From NCBI GenBank assembly GCA_050084515.1, contig CM114275.1, positions 28,334,001 to 28,398,000 on the forward strand: a stretch of 64,000 bases of DNA, written 5' to 3'. How positions within the stretch are numbered: the stretch's first letter is position 1; each line of letters starts with the position of its first letter. This document shows, one piece after another, positions 15,989 to 28,355 of this stretch. Made by a program: the position numbers and the translations under genes. The notes under the pieces are model-generated. The model saw only the letters and a program-made list of their open reading frames with translations. It made no database searches and was not told where the DNA came from. Source of the stretch: Blasia pusilla (taxonomy: Eukaryota; Marchantiophyta; Marchantiopsida; Blasiales).

Positions 15989-18900
15989 ATGGCAATTCGA
16001 ACAGTACTTCGACATCTGCAGTACCTGTAAGTAGTAATTTTTTAGGTGGCTTCGTTCATTTCGGATGCCGATTTCTAGACGCGACGCTTTTGTGTGCGCT
16101 GGGTTGGGCTTCGGGGCTTCGATCTGAACCTCACCAGAAATTATGCTTTCTTTGGTGGGCAGTTCATCCGGGTGAGACAACTCTGCGATCACGTCAGTCT
16201 GGACGCATTGTGTAGGAGACCTAGACCTCACGAAAATCCAACTTCGTAGGAAAATAAATTACCTATGAGCTCTGTTCATTTTCTCAATTTTGTAATTTTG
16301 ATTTCTTATTCCCAGCTTCGTTTCCAGAGCTGGAAACGAAGCTGTTTGGTTTTGGTCAAGTAGAGTGCATAGAAGACAGTTTGTGGTATCGTATTCTTAC
16401 ATTTGTAATTAGAGATCTGAGGCTTAATAGATTTTGATTTCTTTCTCACAGCCTTGGAGATTCTACCAGCTTGGTCGTATATGCATTGCCCAAATAGTTA
16501 GGCAATACTAACTGGAGCTGTGCTTTTAAGATATTATTTATTTGCCAGATTGTGCTTAGGAAAAGTTTGTCAGGTTTAGAGATGCAAGTCACATTGAGCC
16601 CGCTTGTTGAGCAGACGTGCAGACAGATTTGTGATTAAACATTTTGGGCTCAGTGGAGGTTATGAAAACTGGACGATGTTGGTAGTTGTGAATTTGCTGC
16701 GATTTTTTCTCATTTGTGGTAATATCATTTATTGCAATGTCATTTTCGTCCAGGGGTAGTGCTCTCCACTATGGACTCTGTGCTTTCTTATTTATTTTTT
16801 CTCAAAACCTCATCTTGTCCTTTTGTGCAATAATAGAACCACTTCTGATGGTTATACGTCTGTATCAAACAGTTGGTCTTCGTTCAACTTCAGAGTTCAT
16901 ATCCTTTTGGACTACGCCGTACAAACTGCTGGTCCAATGTATATAATTCTTGCTTTCTCCCTCATCAGGTACTTTCAAATGCCCCCAACCTTCTTTCCTG
17001 ATTGCTTCCTATAGTTGGATGTGCCACTGGGACACGACAATGGCTTATTTCATTTGTCTGGTGGCAGAGCCTTGATTGCCTGTTGCAACTTCCTTCTTGT
17101 TGATAAAGCTATCTCTAGCTGACCAAGGCAGTAGTGCCTGATGATTTTTGGTGCATCCATTTCTCAGTATAAGTGGAGCCAGGAAATTTCTCAAACAGAA
17201 TCTGCACTTTCGCAGTTACACTATTTCAAACCTCTGGACTAGCAGGCCTAGATTGCACTGAAGTCTTAAGACAGCAGGTCATCGTTCCCCTCTTCTGTAG
17301 GAACAAAGTGCTTTATGATCCAAGGGGGGCCAGAAAGCCACCTGAAATTGCAATATTAGTAAAACATGGTTAGCCCAGATCATCATGGAAGTGGACAGCG
17401 ACAGCAAATGAAGCCAGCGATGCCATAGAAAGCTGATTGTTCCAGTCTGGCACCTTGTCTGGGATGTAAGAACGCAAGAATTTGAACCTGGTTCCTGCTA
17501 GGCATGACAGACAGGGAGTTTCCCGCTAATTCTCTGACAGTTCATGTATTTGAAAAGTTAGTGCTTTTCATCGTGCATTCTTCTAACCTGCAATTTGCAC
17601 AAAGTCCCTTTTCCATTGTAGTGAATGAAAACTTTCCTTGTTCCAACTCTAAGTCTGATGAACCACGATTGAATCTGGCAAGTAAGCAACACCATTCAGT
17701 AGTAACAGGTGGTGAACTGCTCTACTGGATCCCTCTCTTCTATTGTTGCAAATGACCACCCCATCTGGTAAAGATTTTGGCATTGTGTGGTTCTCCTAAG
17801 AGATCTTTGTTAGCACTTTAGATCATCCGTAGGCCCTCCCTTCTTGTGAAGCCATCTTGGCAGTCATTGTACCACATACATGCAACTGCGGAATTGGTTG
17901 AGGCCATAAATTATTCAGTGGATAATAATGCAAGACAAAAGCAATGACCCAAGTAGAAAGATCTCTTCACCCATCTATGACCAAAGCACGAGTTTGGGGT
18001 CCTCTTCAAATTCTTTCGTCTGAAAAGTAGATTGCCCGAGTTCTGGTCGAAAACTCTGCACAAATATAAGGAGCTAGTGAATTAGAAAATGGAAAGTGAA
18101 GAAATTGAACCTTTGCAACAGTTCTAACACTTCAATGTGTCCTTTCAGCTCTGTAATATTTCTCTTCTTTACAACTGTGCTTCCTGCGGTGCACAAAATA
18201 CTCTCTCTGCAAGGTCTCGTGCATATACTGCTATCTTCATGGCTTATCTACAATGTCTTTTTCAACTACTATTGGTGTATACACACAGATCCTGGATCTC
18301 CACCAATCACTTTTGTAAGTAACTTCACATTCACTACGGCCATCTGTTGGACAATTTCAATTGTTGAGAATAAAAGTCTTGTAAATCAGGACATTTCTAC
18401 GTAATGATTGGGCTTTGAAGGCTAGGTTCTCTGAGTCCCACTCCCGTGTGTCACCATGATTTCTAAATTCATTCTGTGCAGGAGGTAGGCGAAGATTTGA
18501 GTAAATATGACACAGCACCGGGTGCCCCCCAAATTAGGTGGTGCAAACGCTGTAAGTTTTTGTCAAATGACTTGACATTTTGTGACGGTGGTGCTTGAAG
18601 GCTGATTTTTTTGTACGGACTTACATAGTCATGTAACTTTACGTGTTGTCACAAAAAGTTCATTCTTAAGCGGAACCATATGGACAGATTCAGAGCAGGA
18701 CACAATTCAAGGATTTTGGCATTTTTTGTGTTTTACCTCTGCCTGTTTACCAGTTTTTTCCTCAAAATCTCCAGTCAGCTTCGAGTCATGATTGAATTGG
18801 TGAATATGCCTCATCAATGGCTACCCCCCCAATGAAATAGGGAATTCTGGTTGATTTTCCAAATCTGTTTTTTGGTGGATGACTCAGATGGACTGAACAT

Positions 18901-21288
18901 CGCATGATTGTTATGGTTCCAGGCCGCAAACCTAAGCCTCCAATGACACACCATTGTCATATTTGTAAAAGGTAAAAATAAATAAATATTTATATATGTA
19001 TCATGCAGCTGAAAGGATTCTCCTTTTTGGTACAGACTGGTTTCTTACCTGGGCAGAGTATTTTTCAACTCCAAGAAGGCGATGAAACCTACGCCAAAGT
19101 ATTCAAGTAGATCTTAGAAATGTTCGAACAATTTGGCCTAGCATGAATCTGATCTGTGGGCAATGTGTGGCAGGTGCATTTTAAAAATGGATCACCACTG
19201 TCGTATCCTCTTAAGAGCCAACGTACACATGTACGTCTTTGTTTTGTAGATAGAAGGTGAGGGATTGCAGTCAGCTTGATGTTCCTCCCTTTGGAATGTT
19301 GTGATCATGACAAATTTCAACTTCTCAATTCTTAACAAAATGCATCATCTTGAGTAACTGCAGGTTAGAGGAACTTTTTGTTCTGTCGTATTCCTTGACC
19401 TTGTAAAAGCCTGGATGAACAACTGTATTGGCTTCTACAACTATAGATACTTCTTTTTATTCTGTAAGTGCCCCTACAATCCTCCTGGAACTGTGAGATC
19501 GTGCCTCCAACCTTGTCCCTATTCAGGAGTAGACAAATACAATTGCCTTTCGATTGTCATATAATGGTGTGTGATGGATGTGTCTTGAGTTAAGCATTGG
19601 GGAATTTCTCGATGAAGTCAGCATTACATCATTTTCCTTGATGTTCTTTGCCCAGCATATCAAAACATTTGTTTGATGAGCATAATGCTGTGCCAACTAT
19701 ATGTATGAGACTGCAGTTTTGAATAGACTGACGTAGGGCTTGTCCATTTGTGGATCAGTGGCTTATCTATGGGCAGGCTGTATCTACACTACCGTCATGG
19801 CATCAATACCTCTCTTTGGGTCTACAAAGGTATGGAACTGGTCTTTTATATCCTATCATTAACCTTTTAGCTTGTCGTGCGTTTGATGATGTAAATGATG
19901 CATCTACAAAAACAGTTTTTTCAGCTCCACTTTGTTATGCTGTTCTTGAATGGGGAGTTCACAGGACACATTGGCAAGTCAAAATGTCTAAGATGTTGAT
20001 GTTAGATGATTTATTTTGTCTATGTCTATATTGTTAAAGCTCCAATGCAATGCATGAACTCAAGAACTGCTAATTTTGTTGTTAGTTGATCAAAAGATTT
20101 AGTTGATCAAAAGATCATGGGTGGCTGGGGTAGAGCTGTTTTCTTAATGTGAAATTATCATGTTGCTGAAGCCCACATGTCAGGCATGAACTCAAGAGCT
20201 TCGCTAAAAATTGTGGTTTAGTGACTATGCCATGACCGGTGAAGTCTTATCATGAATACTGAGAACCACATCATTCCCAGTTTTCTTTTCATCAGGAACC
20301 CACGAGGATAAATGGTGTTCTTTTCACTTTCATCCTAGCTTTTGCTGTGTTCGGTTCTTTGTCGGCCCTCCTTGGCTGGCATATGTACTTAGTTCTGACA
20401 GCTCAGGTTAGCCACTCAACCATACCTTCATAAAGTAATGTTCACAGGTTTGACCTTAGGTTCCAGAGAAACTAGGGTGCAATTGATATGAATACTTTGG
20501 AGCTCTTGCTAAATGATCATGCCACTACGAGGAGGGTTGTAAAAAAGATAAAATAGGACAGTTTTGCTTGCTGTTTCAACTTTTATTCTTTTAATCTTCA
20601 GATAGGGAATTAAGTCCCTGTACTATGCAAGGTTCATGGAGAGTTAACTGATTTTTTAGGTCATCATAAATAACTTCCTTCTTATATGCCATCATTGGCT
20701 TCTTCTGCAGACAACAATAGATTTCTATAACAATCGCCAACATAGACAAGAATCAAGAAGATCTGGACAGGTGATGACTTTCTTCTCTTTCTGTGAGACC
20801 ATTGGTGGTCTCCAGTGAAGGGAACTGGATCTCAGGTGTCTGATTTCTTCTGTACTTATGAGTGGGATAGCACACCTTTGTGTTCATATGCTGTGGTGTG
20901 ATTCAACTCAAAAATTCTGTGCATATTCAGAGTGCTAGTTTGAAGTTGACTTGAAATTTTGCACAATGATGATTCAATGTTGTGTTTGTAGGTTTGGGTC
21001 AACGAGTTCCACCTGGGAATGGTGCAAAATTTTCGAATTATCTTTGATCAAGGTGGTCGAGTCTGGTGGCTACAATTTCTGCTTCCATTGAAAGCTCTTC
21101 CTAGAGGAGATGGCACTTGTTTCCCTACCCGAAACAGCTCTTTAGATGGACATAACAATTTCAACCAATCCCATCCTTACAGTCTTTCTTCCAACCATTC
21201 GATAAGTGTTTCCACATCCAGCAGGGAGGTTACGACCCTTGACAGAGCTTTGACGGAAGATAACTGGAGAACTTCTGAGATGGTGTGA
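15989..21288 (+). CDS. DHHC-type protein S-acyltransferase (palmitoyltransferase), 10 exons
   Basis: Exons 15989-16026, 18149-18314, 18482-18551, 18923-18971, 19174-19202, 19410-19463, 19759-19829, 20296-20406, 20711-20770 and 20992-21288 join with GT-AG and continuous phase to 314 aa. The Cys-rich domain is complete: WCKRC, RKPKPPMTHHCHICKRC, ILKMDHHC with the catalytic Cys, then PWMNNCIGFYNYRYF. Two hydrophobic segments precede it (VIFLFFTTVLP; LVHILLSSWLIYNVFF, followed by TDPGSPP) and two follow (YLWAGCIYTTVMASIPLFG; GVLFTFILAFAVFG). A TTxDFYxN-like motif (TTIDFYNNRQ) and a C-terminal NEFHLGMVQNF stretch match DHHC enzymes near the ZDHHC16 group. It would palmitoylate cytosolic Cys residues from an endomembrane location. 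The weakest part is exon 1, separated by a 2.1-kb intron; another upstream exon could replace it. The core is intact. Confidence 0.88.
16313..16344. repeat. Perfect inverted repeat in DHHC intron 1
   Basis: Two 15-bp arms (CAGCTTCGTTTCCAG and its complement) flank a 2-nt centre. It lies inside the long first intron, with no further context. Confidence 0.8.
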
Positions 21289-23739
21289 ATGCTTGCCACC
21301 CATCAGATCAGAGAGCTGAACTATTGTGGCATGTTCAGATCTCATATTCTAGCAAAGCAGATTGGATTCAAGTCTTGTGCATCTGGCTTCCACTCCATTT
21401 ACAAGTAATTCAGTTATTGTGAAAACATTCAATACCATACACATTAGTTCTTTCATCACTCAAATCACAGACTGAGAAAATTGTTTGATGCATTTTGATT
21501 TCGTTTACCATGTTTCCCTCTACAGGCTTAAGGGTTAATCAGACCACATCTGAGGAATATCAGGCATGAGAAGTCAGTGACCACTTGCCTCTTTCCCATT
21601 ACTACCATTTGGCTTACGCTAGCAAGCAGTTAGGCATATGTAGGTTTGATTGTACTGAGGCTCGGTCATTAGCAACTAAGGCATTCCCCGTACCTTTTTT
21701 CTGTCAGTCCACCAAGGTGAAAATGAGAAATCTGAGCAAAATTCTTGAGAAAAGCACAGTCAAAAGCAATGGAAGTTGCGATCCAAATGGCCGGACACCT
21801 CAACCCTGCGTCATGAGAAGCAATGATCATCTGGAGCTATCTTTTGTCCAAGAATCATGTTCTTGTAATCCTGCTCTTCAACTCCAGACCCACCCCCAGG
21901 GTAGGCTGGCTCCATCAGGGCTACTCTTGCAGGGTCCTGGCAGTACAACCACCCCTAAGCTGGTGGTTATTCTTGTTACTAGGGACGGCCACTTATCCTA
22001 AAAGCTAGTCGAGGAGTTGGTTCCTCACTAACCATTAGCTGGTGGTTATTCTTGGTTTCAAGGACTGCCACCCAAGGCAAAAGCCCCAAAATCCAATATC
22101 ATTGTGATTTCCATCTGTATTATTATTTTGGGGGTTTGGGGCTTTTGAACCTTGGAAGCAAGAATAACCCCTATCATTGTCATATGGATTATTATTGGTG
22201 AGGGCCCTTTCATTTTCAAATACCTGGCCTCACATTAAGAAAAGATTATTCACAACTGTTTTAAGAGGTCAATTAAAAACTTGGGGGTTAGGTGGGTCAT
22301 TAGTCAGGTGGTAAGTTTATTACCTTGGGCTACGCAAAGACATCCCTAGTGAGATTTGTTGTCACTCAGATATAGGATATCACATGGTAGTCCAGCCAGA
22401 ATATGGTATTCTCTCTCAAATGAGGGAAAGGACACAACCCAAAATATGGAAATTAAGAATCACGTTGTAAGGATTGAGTTCTCCAGTTAAATCAGGTGAG
22501 GAAATCAACATCAATTGTGACATAATCAAGTGTGGGCAAATGAGCAAGTGCATGGTCATTCAATTGCTAATTTTTATTGAGACTTGCTTGATTTTGGACC
22601 AAATCGGATGGAATTTGAACATGAAACCATTCAAACAAGGAGCAAAATTGAGATGGGTAGAATTATCTTGCATTGTGTAAGATTTTGCAAAATCTAAGTG
22701 GGCCGTTCAAACCTACACAAAAAATTGATTGCGATGATGAGCATAAGGCTAGAAATAGAGCTCATTTGAAGAAGATTCAAAAAAAATTCCCATAATTCCA
22801 TAGATTCCCAAAGTCGAATGCATCACCAATGTTGGAAGGACGGAGGAGAGGCACTATAATTGCTTCTTGAGGTATTGGAACTTAAGTTCTAATATCCTTT
22901 TGGTTGGAGACATGTGAAGAGGAGAATTTCTCACTCTATTAGAATTGAAGTTTTGATACATCTCAGTTGTTTCTTGGTATACTCTACATCACGTGGAGAG
23001 GATAGTGAAGGAAATCAGAAGTCATGTTCCAATTCCACTTTTCTACGGATCTATTAGGTAAGATCGGTGAGGCTCTTTCACACAATGTAGAAAGGAAGGA
23101 GTGAGCCATTAAAACTCAAGTGCCAATTTTATCGCTCTTTCATGTGAGTGAGTTTCGGCCTAATTTTTTTTTGAGTTTGGCTATTTAGCATGGTGCAGCA
23201 AGCAATAGGAACATAAATTTCAGTTGGATCTATCATGCCCTTTTCCTCAAGTTTGTCTTTTTGGAGCGGCAATCGAAAACTCAAGTTTCAATGCCATCCA
23301 TCTTCCTCTTCTTAACGCAGTGCAGATGCAACAAAGCGGAGCAAGAGGTGAGGCAAGTGAATCATGGGTTTTTCAACGCTTAGAAGCAAGAGAGGCGTCA
23401 AAGGTGTACAAAAGAGCGTGACAGGAAGAAGGCGTAAGGCGCCAGAAAGCTAGCTTGGTGGCGGGCCTCACGTCGTCAGGACTTAGCAAGTTTATTTTTG
23501 GGCAATCAAACGTACCTTCCAAGTCATCCATCCTAGTTCTATTCGTCCATAATATGCTTAACTCAGAGGCTCTTATCTACATTGTGTTACCATCACACCA
23601 GGTAGGTGATACACATTCTTGTTAGTATGTTGGTAAGTGCACGACTATTGAAGGGAGCTTTGGTGGCATGGATTCATACCACACTAATATCAAGTGACTA
23701 AGTGTGCAGTTAATTTTTTGGATGTTGGTTTTTGATTCA
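21289..23739. other. Intergenic spacer downstream of the DHHC gene
   Basis: No gene recognised. A 138-codon frame at 21585-22001 has a biased, gene-unlike composition and no domain. Inverted and direct copies of a GGTTATTCTTG...GCCCC motif occur between 21957 and 22175, suggesting a small foldback element. Confidence 0.5.
21957..22175. repeat. Foldback-like repeat cluster
   Basis: GCTGGTGGTTATTCTTG occurs directly at about 21958 and 22040. The second copy, continuing to AAAAGCCCCAAA, is repeated in inverted orientation at about 22130-22175 (TTTGGGG...GCAAGAATAACC). This looks like an imperfect MITE-like structure. Confidence 0.55.
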
Positions 23740-24330
23740 TCAGAGAGGCCACGGAGTATTCATGAATGTCACCACATCATTTTTATGGGACATGGATGAT
23801 CGTGATATCTATGGGTCCAGAAGGGGATCCCAGTTGTTCTCATGCATGGTGGAAACCATTGAGGATTTTATAGAGGAGCTTGATAGTTGGTGCAATGCAC
23901 AAAGGATATGAAACCCGTAGAGATTCGATCCTTTCATGGCATGGAAAGGACTTTTTCAATATCTCCTCCTATGGATGATTATTACGAGTTTTGGATTCTC
24001 CATGAGGCGGACAACAAGGATACTATTTTGGCCTCTAAGATACGTGCCCCTCATTGGGCATGTAATGTATGATATGGCAGTTGTAGTGGCACCCATTATC
24101 TGCACGGAGGAAACACTTGGAGGAGTTGTGGAACCGAGTGTTATGATTGGGAGTCTGGGACCAAACGGATACCACCCCCATTCAACAAATTGGTGATTTC
24201 TTCCAAGAGTTGGTACTTACCAACTTGTTAGTCCTTACCAATGGGTAAGGACTAACAAGTTGAAGTCAATTCACGAGTTTATCAAAGAACATGGGAGAGT
24301 CTACAAGAGGTCTATGCATGATCTCAAATC
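23740..24330 (+). pseudogene. Decayed gag fragment related to retroelements 1 and 2
   Basis: Broken frames can be aligned to the gag of element 1: LWDMDDRDIYG against IWDMDGIYG, SWCNAQR against TWCDMQ, FMAWKGLFQ against FLAWKGLFQ and KLKSIHEF against KLRSLQEF. Stops and frameshifts are frequent, and no pol sequence follows recognisably. This is a third, much older trace of the same family in the window. Confidence 0.6.
24221..24262. repeat. Perfect 19-bp inverted repeat inside the gag relic
   Basis: CAACTTGTTAGTCCTTACC (24221-24239) and its exact complement (24244-24262) flank a 4-nt loop. It interrupts the gag homology, so it arose by local inverted duplication after insertion. Confidence 0.85.
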
Positions 24331-24484
24331 AGATGTACATATGATATTGTGCATACTTATGAACAACCTTTCCAAATAACAACACAACCAATTGGGATAA
24401 GGGACAAAAGAGCCACAAAATCCATTGATTAATGCATGATTTGTTACCCATATTGATGCATGAGTTGGCATCATCATATCTTAA

Positions 24485-24790
24485 ACAGCATGGTTGCATA
24501 AAAATGGACAAGTCCTTCCTCAGGGCGGATATGGACGGACAAGTTTGGACATGTTCGCGGACATGGGTTCCAAGAGGTGGGACCCACACTTATAGTCCAT
24601 GATGGAAGGTAAGGCAAGGATGAGTGGAGCAATGAAGGAGGAGGGAGTGGAGGTGGAGGGAGAAAGAAACGAGGGAGTATGGAACATGAAGGCAAGTAAG
24701 GGGAATGAGAAAGAAGGGAAAGTTGGGGCCCGTATGGACAAGTCCTTCCATAGGACGGACATGGACATGTCCACGTGCAACTTTGTTAAA
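24485..24790 (+). repeat. Dispersed GGACAT/ATGTCC repeat, copy 1
   Basis: The unit runs from GGTTGCATAAAAATGGACAA to ATGTCCACGTGCAAC, with GTTGCA/TGCAAC near-inverted ends and a purine-rich centre (GGAGGGAGTGGAGGTGGAGG). The same sequence occurs inverted at 26690-27030, and related ends recur near 38330-38412 and 41640-42045. It is probably a non-autonomous DNA transposon family; no target duplication was confirmed. Confidence 0.55.
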
Positions 24791-26689
24791 GAGGCCATAT
24801 ACACATTTTTTGTCTTATTTAAGGTAACTCTTAAATCTACTATTGCACACAATAAATGATTCAAATGAGCATCGTAAACATTAATGCAATCAAATGAAAA
24901 TTTTCTCCTTGTCTAACCTTGTTCCAGTATGCAAGAAGATACGTCTTAAGGATTGTATGTATATGGAGATTGAGGTAATGGGGGTCCTTACATGCTTAGA
25001 GAGCGTCTTTTCACCTTCATTCAGGACTCGACACAGTTATTGGCTCATCCATTTGGCCAGAGAGGTTGGCACATTTGGACTTATGACTTATAGATAGATG
25101 TATTCTATGGAGCATTACAAGTGCTAATTGAAGGACTTGATAAAAAGATCAGGCCCTAGTAGAGAGTATTATGGCAAAGGGTTACATTTTAGGTGAGGCC
25201 ATGTTCTACACATCTGATTTGTTGGTTTGCCTTCCCATATTCGTACTATTGGCATGGACACCTAGGATGATGGATGATGATGATGATGAAAATGAGATAT
25301 CATTTCATGCAGATACAAGGGTATATTTGATTGACACATACCGCTCCCAAGCACACGTTTGTTCTTAAGTCGGTGTAACCAATATATATGATATTCTTCA
25401 ATAACATTATACTAGAGAGGCAATGGTAGATCACATTCCATTAGATCCAAACATTGTGGGGAGATTCTAGGACCCTCACAATAAGACTTAGTCATTCACG
25501 TAGTTAGGAGGGGATGCTTGGCATTTTATCGGGGTTTAGGACGAGCAACATGCATAAACTCAAGACATTGAAGTATGTTATTCTTTTGAGCAAGAGTCGC
25601 AAGCATTGAGGGATAACCCTAACATGATTGGTGGGAATCTACCATGTTTTGGAGTGTTGGAGGAGGTATTATAGTTGGAATTGCACATCTTCCAAATACT
25701 TGGCTTATGGTGTCAATGACATCAAAGAATCCCATCAAGACCCACGCCTTCCATCATCATGGATGATTGTGGTGTGTTTAGGGTGGCCATGCTATTCCAC
25801 CAACAAGACAATAGAGAGAGCAATAAACCTTTCTTCTTTCCCCACGAGTGAAGCAATATTTCTACATTGATCACCTATCTCTTCACGGGCCAAAGTATGT
25901 CATAACACACATCTTTAAGAATAGACCTTCTTTTGTAGAAAGTGAGCACAATACGTTGTGATATGGAGCGATAGACGTAAGATATACCATGAATATTACA
26001 CAATTTTTTATTATAATCCAATGGGTAATTAACATGTTCAATCAATTGAGTCCTTGTCTTACCTCATATTCGCACAAAAGTCTTTTTTTAATTAGTGAGG
26101 AGTTTTTATAATTTCCTCCAATCTTGGTATATATTCTGCCTAGGATAGTAAATCTATCATCAACTCTCCTAGGTGTCCATATCTTAGCATCATATTCCTT
26201 CAGGTTCTGAGGATCTTACATATCAAGCGTGAAATCCCTCTTTTTCAACTTCTTTGTGAGCTCCTCAGATCAAAGTTTTCCCAACGTGTGCTCATTCTCA
26301 AGCTCGACCCATTACTTATAGTTGGAGTTGCCTTTCAATTTTTTGGAGGTACTACGACTAGAGTTTCACTCAATTTATGCAAGAACAAGAAAGTACAAGC
26401 ATTTTTCCAAATAAACTAACAAAAATAGAACCTCTTACACCTCATTAGCCTCCCAACCGCCATATCACTATTAGAAACAATCTTGTCCCCCTCTTGACTC
26501 TTTGAGAAACTCCTTTGTGACCAACCATGATCACAAACAAAAAATCATGACCCTGCCTCTCAAGGAGTGGCTTCTATAAAAGAATAAAAGATGACTTCCG
26601 ATTTGTGACTCCAAAAAATCCAATTGCGAGTCTCTTATGACTTGAATGTGAGACCCCATAGTCACAAAGTGCAAGTTTCTATAGCCGCT

Positions 26690-27030
26690 ATCTATGTTCA
26701 ACAAGGTCCCATATGGAAAAAGTCTATGTCCATGGACTTACCTATGTCCTATAGAAGGACTTGTCCATGTAGGCCCCATCTTCCCCTTCTTTCTTATCCT
26801 CCCGACCCACTTGCCTTTGTGATATGTATTTCCTCGTTTCTTCCCCCTCCCACCTCCACTCCCTTCCCCCTTATTGCCGTCCCCGTCCTTGTCCTACCTT
26901 CCACCATGAACTATAAGTGTGGGCCCTAGTTTTTGCAATCCAATATATAAATTCATGTCCTTGGACATGTCCAAAAATTTCCGTCAATGTCTATCCTAGG
27001 GACAAACTTGTCCATTTTTGTACAACCATG
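26690..27030 (-). repeat. Dispersed GGACAT/ATGTCC repeat, copy 2 (inverted)
   Basis: Reverse-complement relative of the 24485-24790 unit: CTATGTCCATGGACTT, a pyrimidine-rich centre (CCCCCTCCCACCTCCACTCC) and GGACAAACTTGTCCATTTTT near the end. Divergence is visible throughout. Confidence 0.55.
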
Positions 27031-27987
27031 ATGATCAATTTGCAAGTCAAACTTGTAATCATATTTGCAAGCTCAATTTGAATATTTTCAATCATGACAA
27101 AAAAATGGTTTCTTGAACTTGCAAAACATCGACTCGCAAAGTTATGTCAAACTGCAATAGAATCGCACATAGTAGATTGTAAACTAACAATTGTAATGGA
27201 TTTACAAACTAGTTTCTCTTGGCAAAAAGAGACTTGCGATAGAGCCTTGTGGACACCTCTGTCAATAATAGTGGTTTGATCAATTTTTGGATATGATTGT
27301 AACTTGTATGATGTAAGAACAAAATAAATTCATTTCAAAAAAGAAAAATTATCTTATTAGAAGGGGGTTGTGAACCATTTCTAGAGAGGACCCATCTTAA
27401 TAACAATTCTACCTCAACAACTCCACCACTTCACTCACCTCAAAGATTCTTTGGAAAAATCTCTACCAATTCTTCTAGAAACTTTGACAAGCCTAAAACT
27501 CCTCTAACGCTTAATTATAGTTTATTGACGTAAATTTCACCTCTTTATTTCAACCCTGCACTCAAGAACAATCACTTGGTGTGTCTTATCAACGTCACAT
27601 TATACGATTGTTAGAGAAGCTCAAATCTTAGCAAAATACTTTGTGGATGTTAAAGGAGCTCCAAGCTTAGAGGAACAATCATCTTTGCATTTATGGGATC
27701 CACTCTAAACCAAATTTATGTTCACTAAAAGGAACCCAATACTTTGAAAGGGATGCTCCTTTTGAAAAAGAGCTTCATTTCTTTGAGAAAATATTATCCC
27801 AAATAACAACTCCTTCCTCATATTATAAAAAAAAATTATAAGTATATTTTTTCTTAGGTTTTGATATCAACGTTGGGTTGGATTTAGCAACTCATTACAT
27901 CCCCTACTAATATGCCGTAAAATTTTCATTTACACTTGATAGTCACATGTCTTTATGGAGTGCAGAGAGCAAGTAGCATATCGATAT

Positions 27988-28355
27988 TGTCATGACCATA
28001 CGGATTATGTCGTAGAGTATAGTGTGCTAGTAGAGGCCATACCTTATATAGGGCCGTAGTGTCTAGGTAGAGATGCGGTTTCATACATGGGGTTGGGGGT
28101 TACTCAGTTGAGGGTGACTTTTCCACTAGGGCCCGCTCTTAGGTTGGAGGATATAGTATGGAGTGCACTCAAAGAACAATTAGTTCTTTGAGTTGAGCCT
28201 GTTGCGTTGGGAGTTAGCCTTGGTAGTGAGTAGAGCTCTTGGCTATGGTGGTTCCCGCAAGCTTCGACCTGGATTCTCCCATCCTAGAGTGGGTTTGGCT
28301 CGATTGCATGTGATTCTATACGTGTTTTATGACACTAGGTCTTTCACGGATTTCA
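27988..28355 (+). repeat. 5' LTR (body) of retroelement 1
   Basis: 368 bp from TGTCATGACC to GGATTTCA, matching 36620-36987 along its full length with no gaps. The ~106-bp sequence that follows the 3' copy is absent here, so this LTR may be truncated at its 3' end. Confidence 0.85.

Larger units (their letters stand above)
24331..27987. other. Repeat-rich intergenic region
   Basis: No host gene recognised. It contains two inverted copies of a dispersed GGACAT-rich repeat (listed separately) and a small GAT trinucleotide run near 25264-25290. The remainder is AT-rich sequence with frames too short and biased to be coding. Confidence 0.5.

Noticed and set aside
21585-22001. 138-codon frame downstream of the DHHC gene
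   Set aside because: No domain, and it runs into a foldback repeat; a faint resemblance to a frame at 17173-17373 in DHHC intron 1 (DCTE...FFC / LFC) is too short to trust.
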